A stretch of DNA of 36,065 nucleotides from CALACW01 sp002431305 (GTDB lineage Bacteria > Bacillota > Clostridia > Oscillospirales > Acutalibacteraceae): NCBI GenBank assembly GCA_937890355.1, contig CALACW010000072.1:1-36065 (forward strand). Reading direction: 5' to 3'. The stretch's first letter is position 1, and each line of letters begins with the position of its first letter. The position numbers and the translations under genes were made by a program. The notes below the pieces were generated by a model that saw only the letters and a program-made list of their open reading frames with translations, was not told the origin of the DNA and made no database searches. Below are positions 1 through 8,265 of the stretch, piece after piece.

Positions 1-42
1 AATTTTCTGCCTTTACCCCGGGAAGACAATGTCTTCCCCTAC
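1..42 (+). repeat. R1 repeat, truncated copy a
   Basis: Right end of the R1 element cut by the window edge. It holds the segment CTGCCTTTACCCCGGG followed by the self-palindrome GGGAAGACAATGTCTTCCC and ends in CTAC. The text before and after it (AATTTTCTGCC, CATATTTTGTTTAT) matches the copy at 33030-33155. Confidence 0.8.
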
Positions 43-100
43 ATATTTTGTTTATTCTTTAAAAATAAATTACCGCAATAAATTATTGTTTATCAAAAAT

Positions 101-146
101 ACCGCCGAATCGGGATAAACTGACCGATTCGGCGGTTATTTTTTAT
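101..146. terminator. Bidirectional intrinsic terminator beyond hndD
   Basis: A perfect 13-bp inverted repeat (ACCGCCGAATCGG at 101-113, complement at 124-136) is flanked by T-rich runs on both sides. It lies downstream of the minus-strand hydrogenase operon. A nearly identical hairpin with one G-T pair sits at 13778-13809, so this stem is itself repeated. Confidence 0.75.
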
Positions 147-162
147 TGTATTTTTAATTTGA

Positions 163-213
163 ATGCGGATATTCAGATCAGTTCGGACTTCTCAACATCC
201 GCATCTTTTTTTT
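163..213 (+). terminator. Rightward terminator-like hairpin
   Basis: ATGCGGATATT at 163-173 pairs with AACATCCGCAT at 194-204 with one mismatch, followed by a run of eight T. It would stop transcripts entering from the left. No rightward gene is visible in the window for it to serve. Confidence 0.45.
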
Positions 214-216
214 GAG

Positions 217-386
217 GGGATAGGAAAAAATGTTCGGAATGAATCAACCGAACCTCAAACGCCGTCCCAAACGGCGTTTGAGGCTTGCCCGACGGCGTAC
301 AAAGGTACTCCGAGGGTGAGGGTGGTTCATAGCAAAAAACACACAGCTTTTAAAGTTTTTTGCGGTCCGGGCGTTTTTAACATCCC
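217..386 (-). ncRNA. R2 structured element, copy 1 (3' of hndD)
   Basis: A 170-nt element in gene orientation begins 7 nt after the hndD stop codon. Its second copy is at 13459-13637, also just after a stop codon and in the same orientation to its gene. Predicted parts are a closing stem GGGAT/ATCCC with AAAAA/TTTTT, hairpin H1 (GCAAAAAAC/GTTTTTTGC), small hairpin GTAC-CTTT-GTAC, a 13-bp hairpin H3 (CCTCAAACGCCGT arm), and H4 (GTTCGG/CCGAAC). H1 and H3 differ from copy 2 only by paired compensating changes. It could be a mobile palindromic repeat or a 3'-UTR RNA. A short open frame exists here but has no support as a gene. Confidence 0.6.
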
Positions 387-392
387 CGTTAA

Positions 393-2138
393 TTAATACT
401 TTGATTTAACGGTGTACCCCGTATGGAGTATCTCGTGCGCCTTATGGCTGTTGGGTTCGCCGAAGAACTCCTCGTAAATTCTCTTTACGTCGGGGTTTTC
501 GTGCGACTTTCTGACGGGCAGGTTTCTGTCGTCAGCATAAAGTCCCGCAGCTCTCAGCGCGCGGATATCGTAATTGTTTCTTACGCTCGCACTCTGGATA
601 GGCTGTCCGCCGCCGTTTACACAGCCGCCGGGGCAAGCCATGATTTCGATAAAATCATAAGCCTTTTCGCCCGACTTAACCATGTCGAGAACCTTTTTGG
701 CGTTCGCAAGTCCCGAAGCTACGGCAACCTTGATCTCGTTGCCGGCTATCGTGTACGTCGCTTCTTTGATTCCCTCAACACCTCTGACGTCGGTGAATTC
801 GAGGTCTTTAAGCTCCTCTTTCGTAAGCGTTTCGTAAGCCGTACGAAGAGCCGCCTCCATAACGCCTCCGGTTGCGCCGAAAATCGTTCCCGCGCCCGAG
901 CCTAAGCCGAACGGAGCGTCGAATTCTCCGTCCTCGAGGAGGTTAAAGAGAATACCGCTCTTTTTAATCATTCTCGCAAGCTCTCTTACGGTGATGACCG
1001 CGTCGATATCGTAAAGTCCCTCGACTGCGGTGTGATCCTTTCTCTGCGCCTCGTATTTCTTTGCGGTGCAGGGCATCGCGCTGACTACAAATATATCCTT
1101 CGGGTCGATGCCCATCTTCTGTGCGTAGTAAGTTTTCGCGACGGAGCCGAACATGCCCTGGGGCGATTTGCAGGTCGAAAGATTATTTATAAATTCGGGA
1201 TAATAATGCTCGCAGTAGTTGATCCATCCGGGCGAGCAGGAGGTTATGAGAGGAAGATTCTTCTTCTCGGTATAACGCGAAATGAATTCGGTCGCTTCCT
1301 CCATAATCGTAAGGTCAGCCGAGAAATTAGTATCAAATACCTTGTCAAATCCGAGTGCGCGCAGTGCCGAAACCATCTTTCCGGTAACGACGGTGCCTAT
1401 CGGATATCCGAATTCCTCGCCGAGTCCGACTCTGACGGCGGGCGCGGTCTGAACGATTACGAATTTATCGGGGTCGTTCAACGCGTCGAATACTTTCTGA
1501 GTGTCGTCCTTTTCGCTTAACGCGCCGGTGGGACATACGTTTATGCACTGTCCGCACGAAACGCATGCGGTGTCGGCGAGTTTATACTCGAACGGCGAGC
1601 CGATATGCGTGTCAAATCCTCTCGCGTTCGCGCCGATAACGGCAACGCTCTGAAGCTTCTCGCAGACTGCCGAACAGCGGCGGCAGAGTATGCACTTCTC
1701 ATTGTCTCTGACCATGTGAATTGCGGAGTCGTCAATCTCGCTCTTCGTCTTAACGCCTTCAAATGCGTTTTCGTTATCAAGACCGTAGTCGCGCGCGAGC
1801 TTCTGAAGTTCGCAGTTTCCGCTTCTGACGCAGGTAAGACATTCTTTTTTATGATTCGAAAGAATGAGTTCGAGAGTGGTTTTTCTCGACTCGATAACTC
1901 TCGGTGTGTTTGTGAATATTTCCATTCCCTCGTTTACGGGGAATACGCACGAGGCTACGAGGCTTCTCGCGCCCTTGACCTCGACTACGCATATACGGCA
2001 CGCGCCGATTTCGTTGATCTCCTTTAAATAGCAAAGAGTGGGTATCTCGATGCCGGACATACGGGCAGCCTGAAGAATCGTACTGCCTGCCGGAACGGAA
2101 CATTCTCTGCCGTTGATTTTAATATTTACATCAGCCAT
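393..2138 (-). CDS. hndD: NADH/NADPH-linked [FeFe] hydrogenase catalytic subunit (HndD/HydA, group A)
   Basis: Catalytic subunit (581 aa) of a cytoplasmic multimeric hydrogenase that reversibly makes H2. Such enzymes often bifurcate or confurcate electrons between ferredoxin and NAD(P)H. Visible in order: an N-terminal [2Fe-2S] domain (Cys36, 47, 50, 64), a His-Cys3 [4Fe-4S] site (His96, Cys100, 103, 109), two CxxCxxCxxxC ferredoxin motifs (149-159, 192-202), then the H-cluster domain with L1 TSCSPGW (299-305), L2 MPCTAKKYEA and L3 EIMACPGGCVNGG, and a small-subunit-like tail. The length matches HndD. L1 has Ser where the textbook motif TSCCP has its second Cys. The start has AAGGAGG 8 nt upstream. 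It follows hndC by 13 nt and is the last gene of the operon. Family is certain; true bifurcation is inferred. Confidence 0.96.
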   Translation of the reverse strand: MADVNIKINGRECSVPAGSTILQAARMSGIEIPTLCYLKEINEIGACRICVVEVKGARSLVASCVFPVNEGMEIFTNTPRVIESRKTTLELILSNHKKECLTCVRSGNCELQKLARDYGLDNENAFEGVKTKSEIDDSAIHMVRDNEKCILCRRCSAVCEKLQSVAVIGANARGFDTHIGSPFEYKLADTACVSCGQCINVCPTGALSEKDDTQKVFDALNDPDKFVIVQTAPAVRVGLGEEFGYPIGTVVTGKMVSALRALGFDKVFDTNFSADLTIMEEATEFISRYTEKKNLPLITSCSPGWINYCEHYYPEFINNLSTCKSPQGMFGSVAKTYYAQKMGIDPKDIFVVSAMPCTAKKYEAQRKDHTAVEGLYDIDAVITVRELARMIKKSGILFNLLEDGEFDAPFGLGSGAGTIFGATGGVMEAALRTAYETLTKEELKDLEFTDVRGVEGIKEATYTIAGNEIKVAVASGLANAKKVLDMVKSGEKAYDFIEIMACPGGCVNGGGQPIQSASVRNNYDIRALRAAGLYADDRNLPVRKSHENPDVKRIYEEFFGEPNSHKAHEILHTGYTVKSKY

Positions 2139-2151
2139 TTTCCGTTCCTCC

Positions 2152-3954
2152 TTACTTCTTGCTTATAGCGCCGAACTTACATTTCTCCATGCAGGCTCCG
2201 CACTTGATACATTTCGATGTGTCGATCGAATGGGGAGTCTTGACCGCGCCGGAGATTGCGCCGACGGGACATACTCTCGAACAGAGCGTGCATCCGCGGC
2301 ACTTGTCGGGATCGATTGTAATTGAGAGAAGGTGTTTGCACACGCCCGCGGGACATTTCTTGTCAACAACGTGGGCGATATACTCGTCCTTAAATCTCTG
2401 ATATGTTGAGAGAACGGGGTTGGGAGCCGTCTGACCGAGACCGCACAGGGAGTTGTCCTTGATATAATGACAGAGCTTCTCCATCTTGTCGAGGTCTTCA
2501 AGCGTTCCCTCACCGCGTGTGATTTTTTCGAGAATTTCGTAAAGTCTCTTAGTACCGATACGGCAGGGCGTACATTTACCGCACGACTCGTCAACCGTGA
2601 ACGCAAGGAAGAACTTTGCGATATCGACCATGCATGTGTCCTCGTCCATGACGATAAGACCGCCCGAACCCATCATCGCGCCCTGCGCAACGAGGTTGTC
2701 GTAATCTATCTGAATGTCTAAAAGCGAAGCGGGAATACATCCGCCGGAGGGACCGCCCGTCTGCGCCGCCTTGAATTTCTTACCGTTGGGAATTCCGCCG
2801 CCGATATCCTCGATAATCTGACGAAGAGTCGTTCCCATGGGAACCTCGACGAGTCCCGTATGCTTGATTTTACCGCCGAGAGCAAAAACCTTTGTTCCCT
2901 TTGACTTTTCGGTACCCATTGAATTAAAGAATTCTGCGCCCTTTAAGATAATCTGGGGAATATTCGCAAACGTCTCAACGTTGTTTTCGGTCGTGGGCTT
3001 GCCGAAAAGTCCCTTAACCGCGGGGTAAGGCGGACGGGGTCTCGGCTCACCGCGGTTACCCTCGATAGATGTCATAAGAGCGGTCTCCTCACCGCAGACG
3101 AACGCACCCGCGCCGAGTCTTACGAATAAGTCGAAATCAAATCCCGAACCGAATATATCCTTACCGAGAAGTCCGTAAGCTCTCGCGTCCTCGATAGCCT
3201 TCTGAAGTCTTGCGACGGCGATGGGATACTCCGCGCGTACATAGATATAGCCCTCGCTCGCGCCGGTCGCGTAACCGCATATCGCCATAGCCTCTATGAT
3301 ACAGTGCGGGTCGCCCTCAAGCACAGATCTGTCCATGAACGCGCCGGGGTCGCCCTCGTCGGCGTTGCATACGACGTATTTCTGATCCGCCTTATTAGCG
3401 GCGGTGAAGCTCCATTTTCTGCCCGTGGGGAAGCCGCCGCCTCCGCGTCCGCGCAGTCCCGAATCGATAACGGTCTGAATGACCTGCTCGGGAGTCATTT
3501 CGGTAAGAGCCTTGCCCAGTGCTGCGTAGCCGTCCATTGCGATATACTCGTCAATGCTCTCGGGATTTATAACTCCGCAGTTGCGAAGCGCGACTCTCTT
3601 CTGTGATTTATAGAAAGCGGTGTCGTTAAGAGAAACGTTGCCCTCTACTTCATGTTTAATCTCCTCGGGAACGTCATTGTAAACGAGTCTCTCGACAACG
3701 CGTCCTTTGAGAAGATGCTCTCTTACTATTTCCTCAACGTCGTCTTTCTCAACTCTGCTGTAAAAAGTTCCGTCGGGATAGACTATTACGACGGGACCCA
3801 GCGCGCAGAGACCGAAACATCCTGTTCTTACGATTTTAACCTCGTCATGAAGGTCGTAAGCCCCGAGCTGAGCCTCAAATTCTTCTATAAGAAGCTTACT
3901 GCCCGAAGAAGTACATCCGGTACCGCCGCAGATCAATACCTGCGCTCGAATCAT
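2152..3954 (-). CDS. hndC: Hydrogenase flavoprotein subunit (HndC / NuoF-like)
   Basis: FMN- and NAD(P)H-binding subunit (600 aa) related to NuoF of complex I and HydB of bifurcating hydrogenases. It passes electrons between the nicotinamide pool and HndD. It begins with a thioredoxin-fold [2Fe-2S] domain (Cys9, Cys14, Cys46, Cys50). The glycine-rich nucleotide/FMN motif GLRGRGGGGFPTGRKW lies near residue 170 and the [4Fe-4S] motif CGKCTPCRIGT near 465. The C-terminus carries two ferredoxin clusters (CRGCTLCSRVCP and CIKCGACMEKC). This fusion of ferredoxin domains at both ends is typical of HndC/HydB and not of respiratory NuoF. GGAGG lies 8 nt before the ATG. It is tightly linked to hndB (49 nt) and hndD (13 nt), so the three are surely co-transcribed. 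Confidence 0.96.
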   Translation of the reverse strand: MIRAQVLICGGTGCTSSGSKLLIEEFEAQLGAYDLHDEVKIVRTGCFGLCALGPVVIVYPDGTFYSRVEKDDVEEIVREHLLKGRVVERLVYNDVPEEIKHEVEGNVSLNDTAFYKSQKRVALRNCGVINPESIDEYIAMDGYAALGKALTEMTPEQVIQTVIDSGLRGRGGGGFPTGRKWSFTAANKADQKYVVCNADEGDPGAFMDRSVLEGDPHCIIEAMAICGYATGASEGYIYVRAEYPIAVARLQKAIEDARAYGLLGKDIFGSGFDFDLFVRLGAGAFVCGEETALMTSIEGNRGEPRPRPPYPAVKGLFGKPTTENNVETFANIPQIILKGAEFFNSMGTEKSKGTKVFALGGKIKHTGLVEVPMGTTLRQIIEDIGGGIPNGKKFKAAQTGGPSGGCIPASLLDIQIDYDNLVAQGAMMGSGGLIVMDEDTCMVDIAKFFLAFTVDESCGKCTPCRIGTKRLYEILEKITRGEGTLEDLDKMEKLCHYIKDNSLCGLGQTAPNPVLSTYQRFKDEYIAHVVDKKCPAGVCKHLLSITIDPDKCRGCTLCSRVCPVGAISGAVKTPHSIDTSKCIKCGACMEKCKFGAISKK

Positions 3955-4003
3955 ATTGTATACCTCCGATTTTTAATCCTTATTTTTAACATCTTAAAAT
4001 TAT

Positions 4004-4366
4004 TTATCCCTTAATAACGTAATCGGAAACGACCGATCCGCCCTTGAGATGCTTTTCGACAACCTCCGAAACTTTTTCGGGAGTCATTTTAACGTACGTA
4101 ACCTTGTCCTTGCCCGAAACGAATATCTCGACGACGGGTTCGTACTCGCATATACCGATACATCCCGTCTGTGTTACGGTGACCTTATCGGAAAGTCCCG
4201 CGGCGCTTACTTCTTCGACGAACTTGTTGAGAACGGGTCTTGCGCCCGCCGCAATTCCGCACGTCGCCATGCCGACAACGACTCTGATGTCGCCGCTTCC
4301 CTCGCGCAGAATAACTTTACTCTGCATTTTTTCGCGGATGGCGGCAAGTTCAGCCAGTGATTTCAT
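4004..4366 (-). CDS. hndB: Thioredoxin-like [2Fe-2S] ferredoxin (HndB)
   Basis: A 120-residue small subunit of the Hnd-type hydrogenase. The thioredoxin-fold [2Fe-2S] signature is visible but reduced: a Cys in MATCGIAAGA and the pair in TGCIGICEYEP. The first position of the usual CxxxxC pair is not obviously Cys, so a full cluster should not be assumed. In HndABCD enzymes this subunit accompanies HndA and HndC in electron entry. It is the first gene of the HndB-HndC-HndD block and sits behind a gap holding an R1 repeat, so it may be transcribed from its own promoter. A GAGG sequence lies about 7 nt before the ATG. Confidence 0.9.
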   Translation of the reverse strand: MKSLAELAAIREKMQSKVILREGSGDIRVVVGMATCGIAAGARPVLNKFVEEVSAAGLSDKVTVTQTGCIGICEYEPVVEIFVSGKDKVTYVKMTPEKVSEVVEKHLKGGSVVSDYVIKG

Positions 4367-4400
4367 AGTTTTAACCTCGCTTTATATTGAATGTAAAATT

Positions 4401-4428
4401 TTTATACAATTTTATTTATAAACGTAAA
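4401..4428 (-). promoter_or_regulatory. Possible promoter for hndBCD
   Basis: On the minus strand TTTACG (4428-4423) and TATAAA (4406-4401) are separated by 16 nt, about 35-60 nt before the hndB start. This AT-rich region could give such a match by chance. It matters because a repeat separates hndBCD from the upstream genes. Confidence 0.35.
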
Positions 4429-4457
4429 TGTTTTTTTGAAGTGCGAACATTCTTTAT

Positions 4458-4609
4458 GTAGGGGAAGATATCATCTTCCCGCATGAGACTTACGGCAATA
4501 TTATAAATAACAATGCGTCAGCAATAGGGAATCGGCGGGTTTCCGTCAGCAGATTCAAAAAAAATACAAATCACTGCCTTTACCCCGGGAAGACAATGTC
4601 TTCCCCTAC
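4458..4609 (+). repeat. R1 repeat, copy b (between hndB and the GHKL ATPase gene)
   Basis: A 152-bp core with inverted ends GTAGGGGAAG...CTTCCCCTAC. The left end palindrome is GGGAAGATATCATCTTCCC, which differs from the right one by paired changes that keep it self-complementary. Conserved interior pieces are CATGAGACTTACGG, AATGCGTCAGCAATA and CTTTACCCCGGG. An AT-rich tail of about 60 bp (to about 4666) resembles those of copies c and d. Together with AT-rich flanks this fills the 346-bp gap 4367-4712. Confidence 0.85.
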
Positions 4610-4712
4610 GTTCCGATCCGAATATTTATTATATTTTTCAATTCGATTATCATTAAAATTTGATGAAAAATATTTCTGCACACTGCCTGCTGCCCGCTCG
4701 TCATCTGACAAC

Positions 4713-5267
4713 TTACCCCTGTAAATTATCGTACTGTTCGGTAAGATATTCCTTTATCCACACAAGCACGTCGGGCGTATCGAGCGGAACATCTCCGAGC
4801 ACGTTTTTAAGCTCGTCCGTATCGAGCGAAACTTCGCCCCCGCCTTTTACATGTTTAAACGTCCAATGAATGTCCGGCGACCCCTGTATCAGCGTGACAA
4901 CGGTCGAAACGATATCGCCGAGGGGGGTAAAATCGACGGTATTTTTATAAAAGAAAGCCTTGATAAGAGTGCCGTGATTTATGCTGTCGTCGTCCTCGCT
5001 TATTGATTTAATCTCCGTGTCTCCGCCGGTCTGCTGAGCCGCCAGCTTTAAAAGCGGGAGCCCCATGCCGACGTTACGCGTCGTTCTTGTCGTGCAAAAC
5101 GGGTCGGACGCATGTTTTAAGAATTCCGCGCTCATGCCCTTGCCGTCGTCGCTGACGGTAAACACGAGTGACTTGTCCGTTTCGTCGATTTTTATGCCGA
5201 CGTTTTTCGCGCCTGCCCGCACGCTGTTCATTGCTATGTCGAGGATATTGAGCGAAAGTTCTTTCAT
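4713..5267 (-). CDS. Histidine-kinase-like (GHKL) ATPase domain protein
   Basis: A 184-residue soluble protein with a stand-alone HATPase_c fold: N-box helix LNILDIAMNSVRAGA, G1 box VSDDGKGM and G2 box GMGLPLLKLAAQQTGG. There is no phosphoacceptor domain and no membrane segment. Such proteins act as anti-sigma-like or protein kinases, or as ATP-dependent partners of sensors; the substrate here is unknown. Its start ATG overlaps the stop of the upstream PHP gene (ATGA), indicating translational coupling. It is the last gene of the DRTGG-PHP-ATPase trio, a set often found next to clostridial [FeFe] hydrogenases. A role in hydrogenase signalling is inferred from context only. Confidence 0.85.
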   Translation of the reverse strand: MKELSLNILDIAMNSVRAGAKNVGIKIDETDKSLVFTVSDDGKGMSAEFLKHASDPFCTTRTTRNVGMGLPLLKLAAQQTGGDTEIKSISEDDDSINHGTLIKAFFYKNTVDFTPLGDIVSTVVTLIQGSPDIHWTFKHVKGGGEVSLDTDELKNVLGDVPLDTPDVLVWIKEYLTEQYDNLQG

Positions 5268-6007
5268 CGGCGGTTCTCCGTTCTTAAGTTTTTGATAATT
5301 TCCCGCGCGGTTTCGCCGGGGTCGGACGAATCCGTATCGAGTTCTATTATGTTATCCTTATCGCGTATGTCCCAGAGAAAATGAGCGTCGGAGGAAACTA
5401 TTTTCGTCCGCGTTTTTATCTCGGGGTATAGCGAAGTGAGTGTATCAATCTTTGTTTTGTCGTGAAATTCCGCGCACGTAAAATTCGGGTCGTCGGGAAA
5501 TGCGCCGAGTACCGCCGTGACTGAATTCGACTGTCTGTCGACGTGGGCGGGGTACGCGGTTCCGTTATATGAAGAAACGATTTTTGCTATATTATCTATT
5601 GAAATTTCGGTCGCGTTTGATAGAAGAAAACCGTCCGTCGAAATAACCTCGTCGTTTTCGTCCGTAATCAGCTGTTCGCCGAAAATGTCCGCTCTGTTGG
5701 GAATTTTAATTCGCTTCGAATCTAAAAACAAATCAAATTCCATACCCGCTTCAAGAGAAGGAAACAGGCACACAACGTGTATATCCTCGCTCGTCGTGAC
5801 CTCCGCGCCGGCTATCGGAATGATTCCGTTTCGTTTCGCCGCCGAGAAAAACGCGGGGCAGTTTTTGAGTGTGTTGTGGTCGGTCAGCGCCATAACGTCA
5901 ATTCCCGCAAGAACCGCGGTTCCCGCTATGTTATTCGGGGTCATGTCGTTGTCCGCGCACGGGGACAAACACGAATGTATGTGAAAGTCGTAGTAAAACG
6001 GCTTCAT
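5264..6007 (-). CDS. PHP domain metallophosphoesterase
   Basis: A 247-residue cytoplasmic protein of the PHP (polymerase and histidinol phosphatase) family. Metal-binding motifs are visible: DFHIHSCLSPC near the N-terminus, ALTDHN about 40 residues later, GAEVT, a His in YPAHVDR and SSDAHFLWD near the end. This is the pattern of TrpH-like or RNase AM-like phosphoesterases. The substrate cannot be told. A longer open frame extends upstream to 6136, but MKPFYYDFHIHS is the right start: it begins at the ATGA overlap with the stop of the DRTGG gene and matches family N-termini. It overlaps the downstream ATPase gene by 4 nt. Confidence 0.88.
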   Translation of the reverse strand: MKPFYYDFHIHSCLSPCADNDMTPNNIAGTAVLAGIDVMALTDHNTLKNCPAFFSAAKRNGIIPIAGAEVTTSEDIHVVCLFPSLEAGMEFDLFLDSKRIKIPNRADIFGEQLITDENDEVISTDGFLLSNATEISIDNIAKIVSSYNGTAYPAHVDRQSNSVTAVLGAFPDDPNFTCAEFHDKTKIDTLTSLYPEIKTRTKIVSSDAHFLWDIRDKDNIIELDTDSSDPGETAREIIKNLRTENRR

Positions 6008-6330
6008 ATCGACTGTGAAATTGCGCTTATAAGCTCGAATGCGGGCTTGTCGGAAACGAGCACGTTTACGCCCTTTGCATTCGCTATGGATACGACCTCT
6101 TTGTCGGGCTTTTCGCCGTCGCAGAGTATAACGCACGAAGCGTCCGTCAGAGAAGCCACAGCGATTATGTTGACGTTTGACATTATCGTAACCCAGGCGT
6201 CACCGCTTTTAGCACGGCTCATGACCCAGCTTAACAGGTCGCCCGTGTAACCGCCCGTGATTTCCCTGTCCGGGTCGGGCAGAGACGGTGATGAAAGCGA
6301 ATATTTAACAGCGAGTTCGCCGACTGTCAT
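6004..6330 (-). CDS. DRTGG domain protein (second copy)
   Basis: A 108-residue protein resembling isolated DRTGG domains, whose name comes from a motif; here the region reads DREITGGYTGDLLSWVM. DRTGG domains occur as a regulatory part of phosphotransacetylases and next to CBS domains. Stand-alone versions are common in clostridial hydrogenase clusters, role unknown. An in-frame ATG at 6339 is only 1 nt from the Shine-Dalgarno AAAGGA (6341-6346), while the ATG at 6330 is 10 nt away, so 6330 was chosen. It is the first gene of the trio with PHP and GHKL ATPase, all joined by ATGA overlaps. Confidence 0.85.
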   Translation of the reverse strand: MTVGELAVKYSLSSPSLPDPDREITGGYTGDLLSWVMSRAKSGDAWVTIMSNVNIIAVASLTDASCVILCDGEKPDKEVVSIANAKGVNVLVSDKPAFELISAISQSI

Positions 6331-6360
6331 ATAGATCATATCCTTTCGTAAATTAGTAAA

Positions 6361-6542
6361 GAGAATAGAGAAGAGATAAAAGATAAGAGAGAAAAGAATC
6401 GGTTTCGTTTTCTTCGAAAACGTTAATTATATTTGAATCGATAATGCAGAATGTTCGTCAGACGCAGACGCCGCGCAATTTATTATATAATGACAAATCC
6501 GCAAGGATTTGCACCGACACTATTCACTATTCACTATTCACT
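6361..6542 (+). repeat. R3 repeat, copy A
   Basis: About 180 bp shared with 32839-32999. It contains GAATCGGTTTCGTTTTC with the small hairpin CGTTTTC-TTC-GAAAACG, then CAAATCC-GCAA-GGATTTG, a 7-bp stem with a GNRA-type tetraloop, then GCACCGACAC and short TTCACTA repeats. It splits the hydrogenase signalling genes into two blocks. The purine-rich left edge and pyrimidine-rich right edge form loose inverted ends. Confidence 0.8.
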
Positions 6543-6543
6543 G

Positions 6544-6580
6544 CAATAATTTATCGCGCGGTAAAGCGGTAAATTATTGT
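6544..6580. terminator. Stem-loop at the end of the HydS-like gene
   Basis: CAATAATTTATCGC (6544-6557) pairs with GCGGTAAATTATTG (6566-6579), 13 of 14 positions, and overlaps the stop codon of the HydS-like gene. It lacks a clear T run, so termination is uncertain. The arm CAATAATTTATCGC also recurs near 35960. Confidence 0.45.
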
Positions 6581-7818
6581 TTTACCACGCATCCTTCCGG
6601 ATCCGCCGTACCCTTTACAATATCCTCCGCGAACGCTCTGCACGTCGGCGAACCGCACGCTCCGCAGTCGATTCCGGGAAGCGAATTTTTAATAGACTGA
6701 ATCTTTGCCATGAGTTTTATCGACTCGCCCATGCCGGAGCCGAGCTTCGTCATCGGAGTATACGACGGCGCCGTATCGAGTATATAATTTTCGGGGATGA
6801 AAAGGTCGTCGTTTTCAAGGAAATTTCGCGCGACGGGAAGATACCGTCTGACCGTCTGAAGACGCGTTTTTGCAATAAACGGATTTTCTATCGTCATAAC
6901 TCCCCCGACGCATCCGCCTATGCAGGCGTTCAGCTCTACAAATTCAAGCTGGGGAATACTGCCGTTCTCAATTTTGTCGAGAATGTCAATAACGTTCTCG
7001 ATTCCGTCGGCGGCAAGGTACTTGTCATTCATTATTGCGCTCGCCTCTCCCCCGCTCGAAGCCCAGCCGATGCCGATTTTACCCGCGCATGACTGAATCG
7101 AGGGATTTGCGCCCTTTTTCAAAGCGCCGAGAAGCTTAAAATATATGTCGTTTACCGATATTACAACGTCTACATGACTTTTATAATCGCCGTAGCCGTT
7201 GCGTATGTAGCTTACCTTCGCCGCGCAAGGAGAGATGAAAAATACGCCGATATCCGAATCTTTCAGCTCGGAGTGTTTTTTCTTCGCCCGTTTTTTCGCA
7301 AGAATTGCGCCTATCTCCATTGGCGGAAGTATCGGCAGTAAGTTGTCTTTCAAATACGGGAATCTCATTGAGATAAGCCGTGCGATAACGGGACACGCGG
7401 AACTTATCACCGGTTTTCTGATTCCCTCGGTTTTAAGATAAAGTCTCGTATATTCCGAAACGAGCTCCGCCGCCTGCGCGGTTTCAAAAACATCGTCGAA
7501 TCCGATATCAAGCAGAGCCTGCATTAAAATATCCGGATCGTCAAGCGACGAAAACTGACCGAACAGAACGGGCGCGGGGAGAGCTATTTTATACTTATAA
7601 TCCATATAATGCTCCATTTTCGAGCACATGGCGCGCCTTGCGTTATGCGGACAGACGCGTATACATTCCCCGCAGTCTATACAGCGGTCGGGGTCAATCT
7701 CCGACTTGCCGTTATGAATCCTGATAGCCTCGGTGGGACAGCGTTTAAGGCACGCGGTACAGCCCTTGCACTTTTCAACGTCAAGCTCTACGGAATGTCT
7801 GTAATAGGTTTTATCCAC
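6574..7818 (-). CDS. Putative sensory [FeFe] hydrogenase (HydS-like, group C/D)
   Basis: A 414-residue protein with two N-terminal ferredoxin motifs (Cys17-27 and Cys46-56), a divergent H-cluster domain, and a C-terminal CGACGSPTCRAFAEDIVKG motif with a later Cys, like the four-Cys iron-sulfur domain of RnfB. The H-cluster motifs are altered: L1 is SSACP (139-143) with Ala replacing the first Cys of TSCCP, L2 is SPCAAK, L3 is NACIGGCVGG. Loss of that proton-relay Cys is characteristic of low-activity, presumed H2-sensing hydrogenases. There is no PAS domain, unlike classic HydS, so it resembles group D. It lies 21 nt after an RsbT-like ATPase gene, a plausible output partner. A sensing role is inferred, not shown. 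Confidence 0.85.
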   Translation of the reverse strand: MDKTYYRHSVELDVEKCKGCTACLKRCPTEAIRIHNGKSEIDPDRCIDCGECIRVCPHNARRAMCSKMEHYMDYKYKIALPAPVLFGQFSSLDDPDILMQALLDIGFDDVFETAQAAELVSEYTRLYLKTEGIRKPVISSACPVIARLISMRFPYLKDNLLPILPPMEIGAILAKKRAKKKHSELKDSDIGVFFISPCAAKVSYIRNGYGDYKSHVDVVISVNDIYFKLLGALKKGANPSIQSCAGKIGIGWASSGGEASAIMNDKYLAADGIENVIDILDKIENGSIPQLEFVELNACIGGCVGGVMTIENPFIAKTRLQTVRRYLPVARNFLENDDLFIPENYILDTAPSYTPMTKLGSGMGESIKLMAKIQSIKNSLPGIDCGACGSPTCRAFAEDIVKGTADPEGCVVKQ

Positions 7819-7839
7819 AGCCGACCCTCCCCGAATAAG

Positions 7840-8265
7840 TTATCGGAAATTTACTCTCATTGTTATTTTGGTTCCGACGCCGACTTCAGACTCGACGTTC
7901 ATCTCGTCCGTATACCGTTTCATGTTGGGAAGTCCCATTCCCGCGCCGAAGCCCAAAGCCCTCACGGAATCGGAAGCCGTCGAATATCCCTCGCGCATTG
8001 CAAGAGCGATATCCTTTATGCCCGGACCGTGATCCTCCAGTATTATATCTATATGATCCTCGTATACGTTTACGTCAGCCGTTCCCCCGCGGGCGTGGAT
8101 AACCATGTTAATCTCGCCCTCGTACATCGCAATGGACACGCGTCTGATGACCTCGGGGTCAAGCCCCATGTCACGCAGATTCTTTTTAACCTTAACCGAC
8201 GCCTGCCCTGCGGAAACGAAATTCGTACCGTCTACGTCAAAATGAAAATTCAGATATTCATCCAT
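7840..8265 (-). CDS. RsbT/RsbW-like serine kinase-type ATPase
   Basis: A 141-residue GHKL ATPase of the anti-sigma/RsbT type. The N box reads YEGEINMVIHA, the G1 box DHGPGI, and the G2 region GFGAGMGLPNMKRYTD, which closely resembles RsbT and SpoIIAB-like switch kinases. There is no membrane or sensor domain. In known systems such kinases phosphorylate STAS-domain antagonists or hold sigma factors; no STAS or sigma gene is visible here. It overlaps the upstream DRTGG gene by 8 nt and precedes the HydS-like gene by 21 nt. The group suggests a redox- or H2-responsive kinase switch, which is inference. Confidence 0.88.
   Translation of the reverse strand: MDEYLNFHFDVDGTNFVSAGQASVKVKKNLRDMGLDPEVIRRVSIAMYEGEINMVIHARGGTADVNVYEDHIDIILEDHGPGIKDIALAMREGYSTASDSVRALGFGAGMGLPNMKRYTDEMNVESEVGVGTKITMRVNFR

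Noticed and set aside
163..396. 77-codon frame across the R2 element copy 1
   Set aside because: It lies in a structured repeat. Copy 2 does not keep the frame, and differences between copies preserve base pairing rather than codons.
423..2027. Several open frames on the plus strand opposite hndD and hndC
   Set aside because: They are shadows of highly conserved hydrogenase genes, with no ribosome sites and no family resemblance.
5264..6136. 290-residue form of the PHP protein starting at 6136
   Set aside because: The extra 43 residues overlap the DRTGG gene in another frame and are Arg/Lys-rich without family similarity. The ATGA overlap at 6007 marks the real start.
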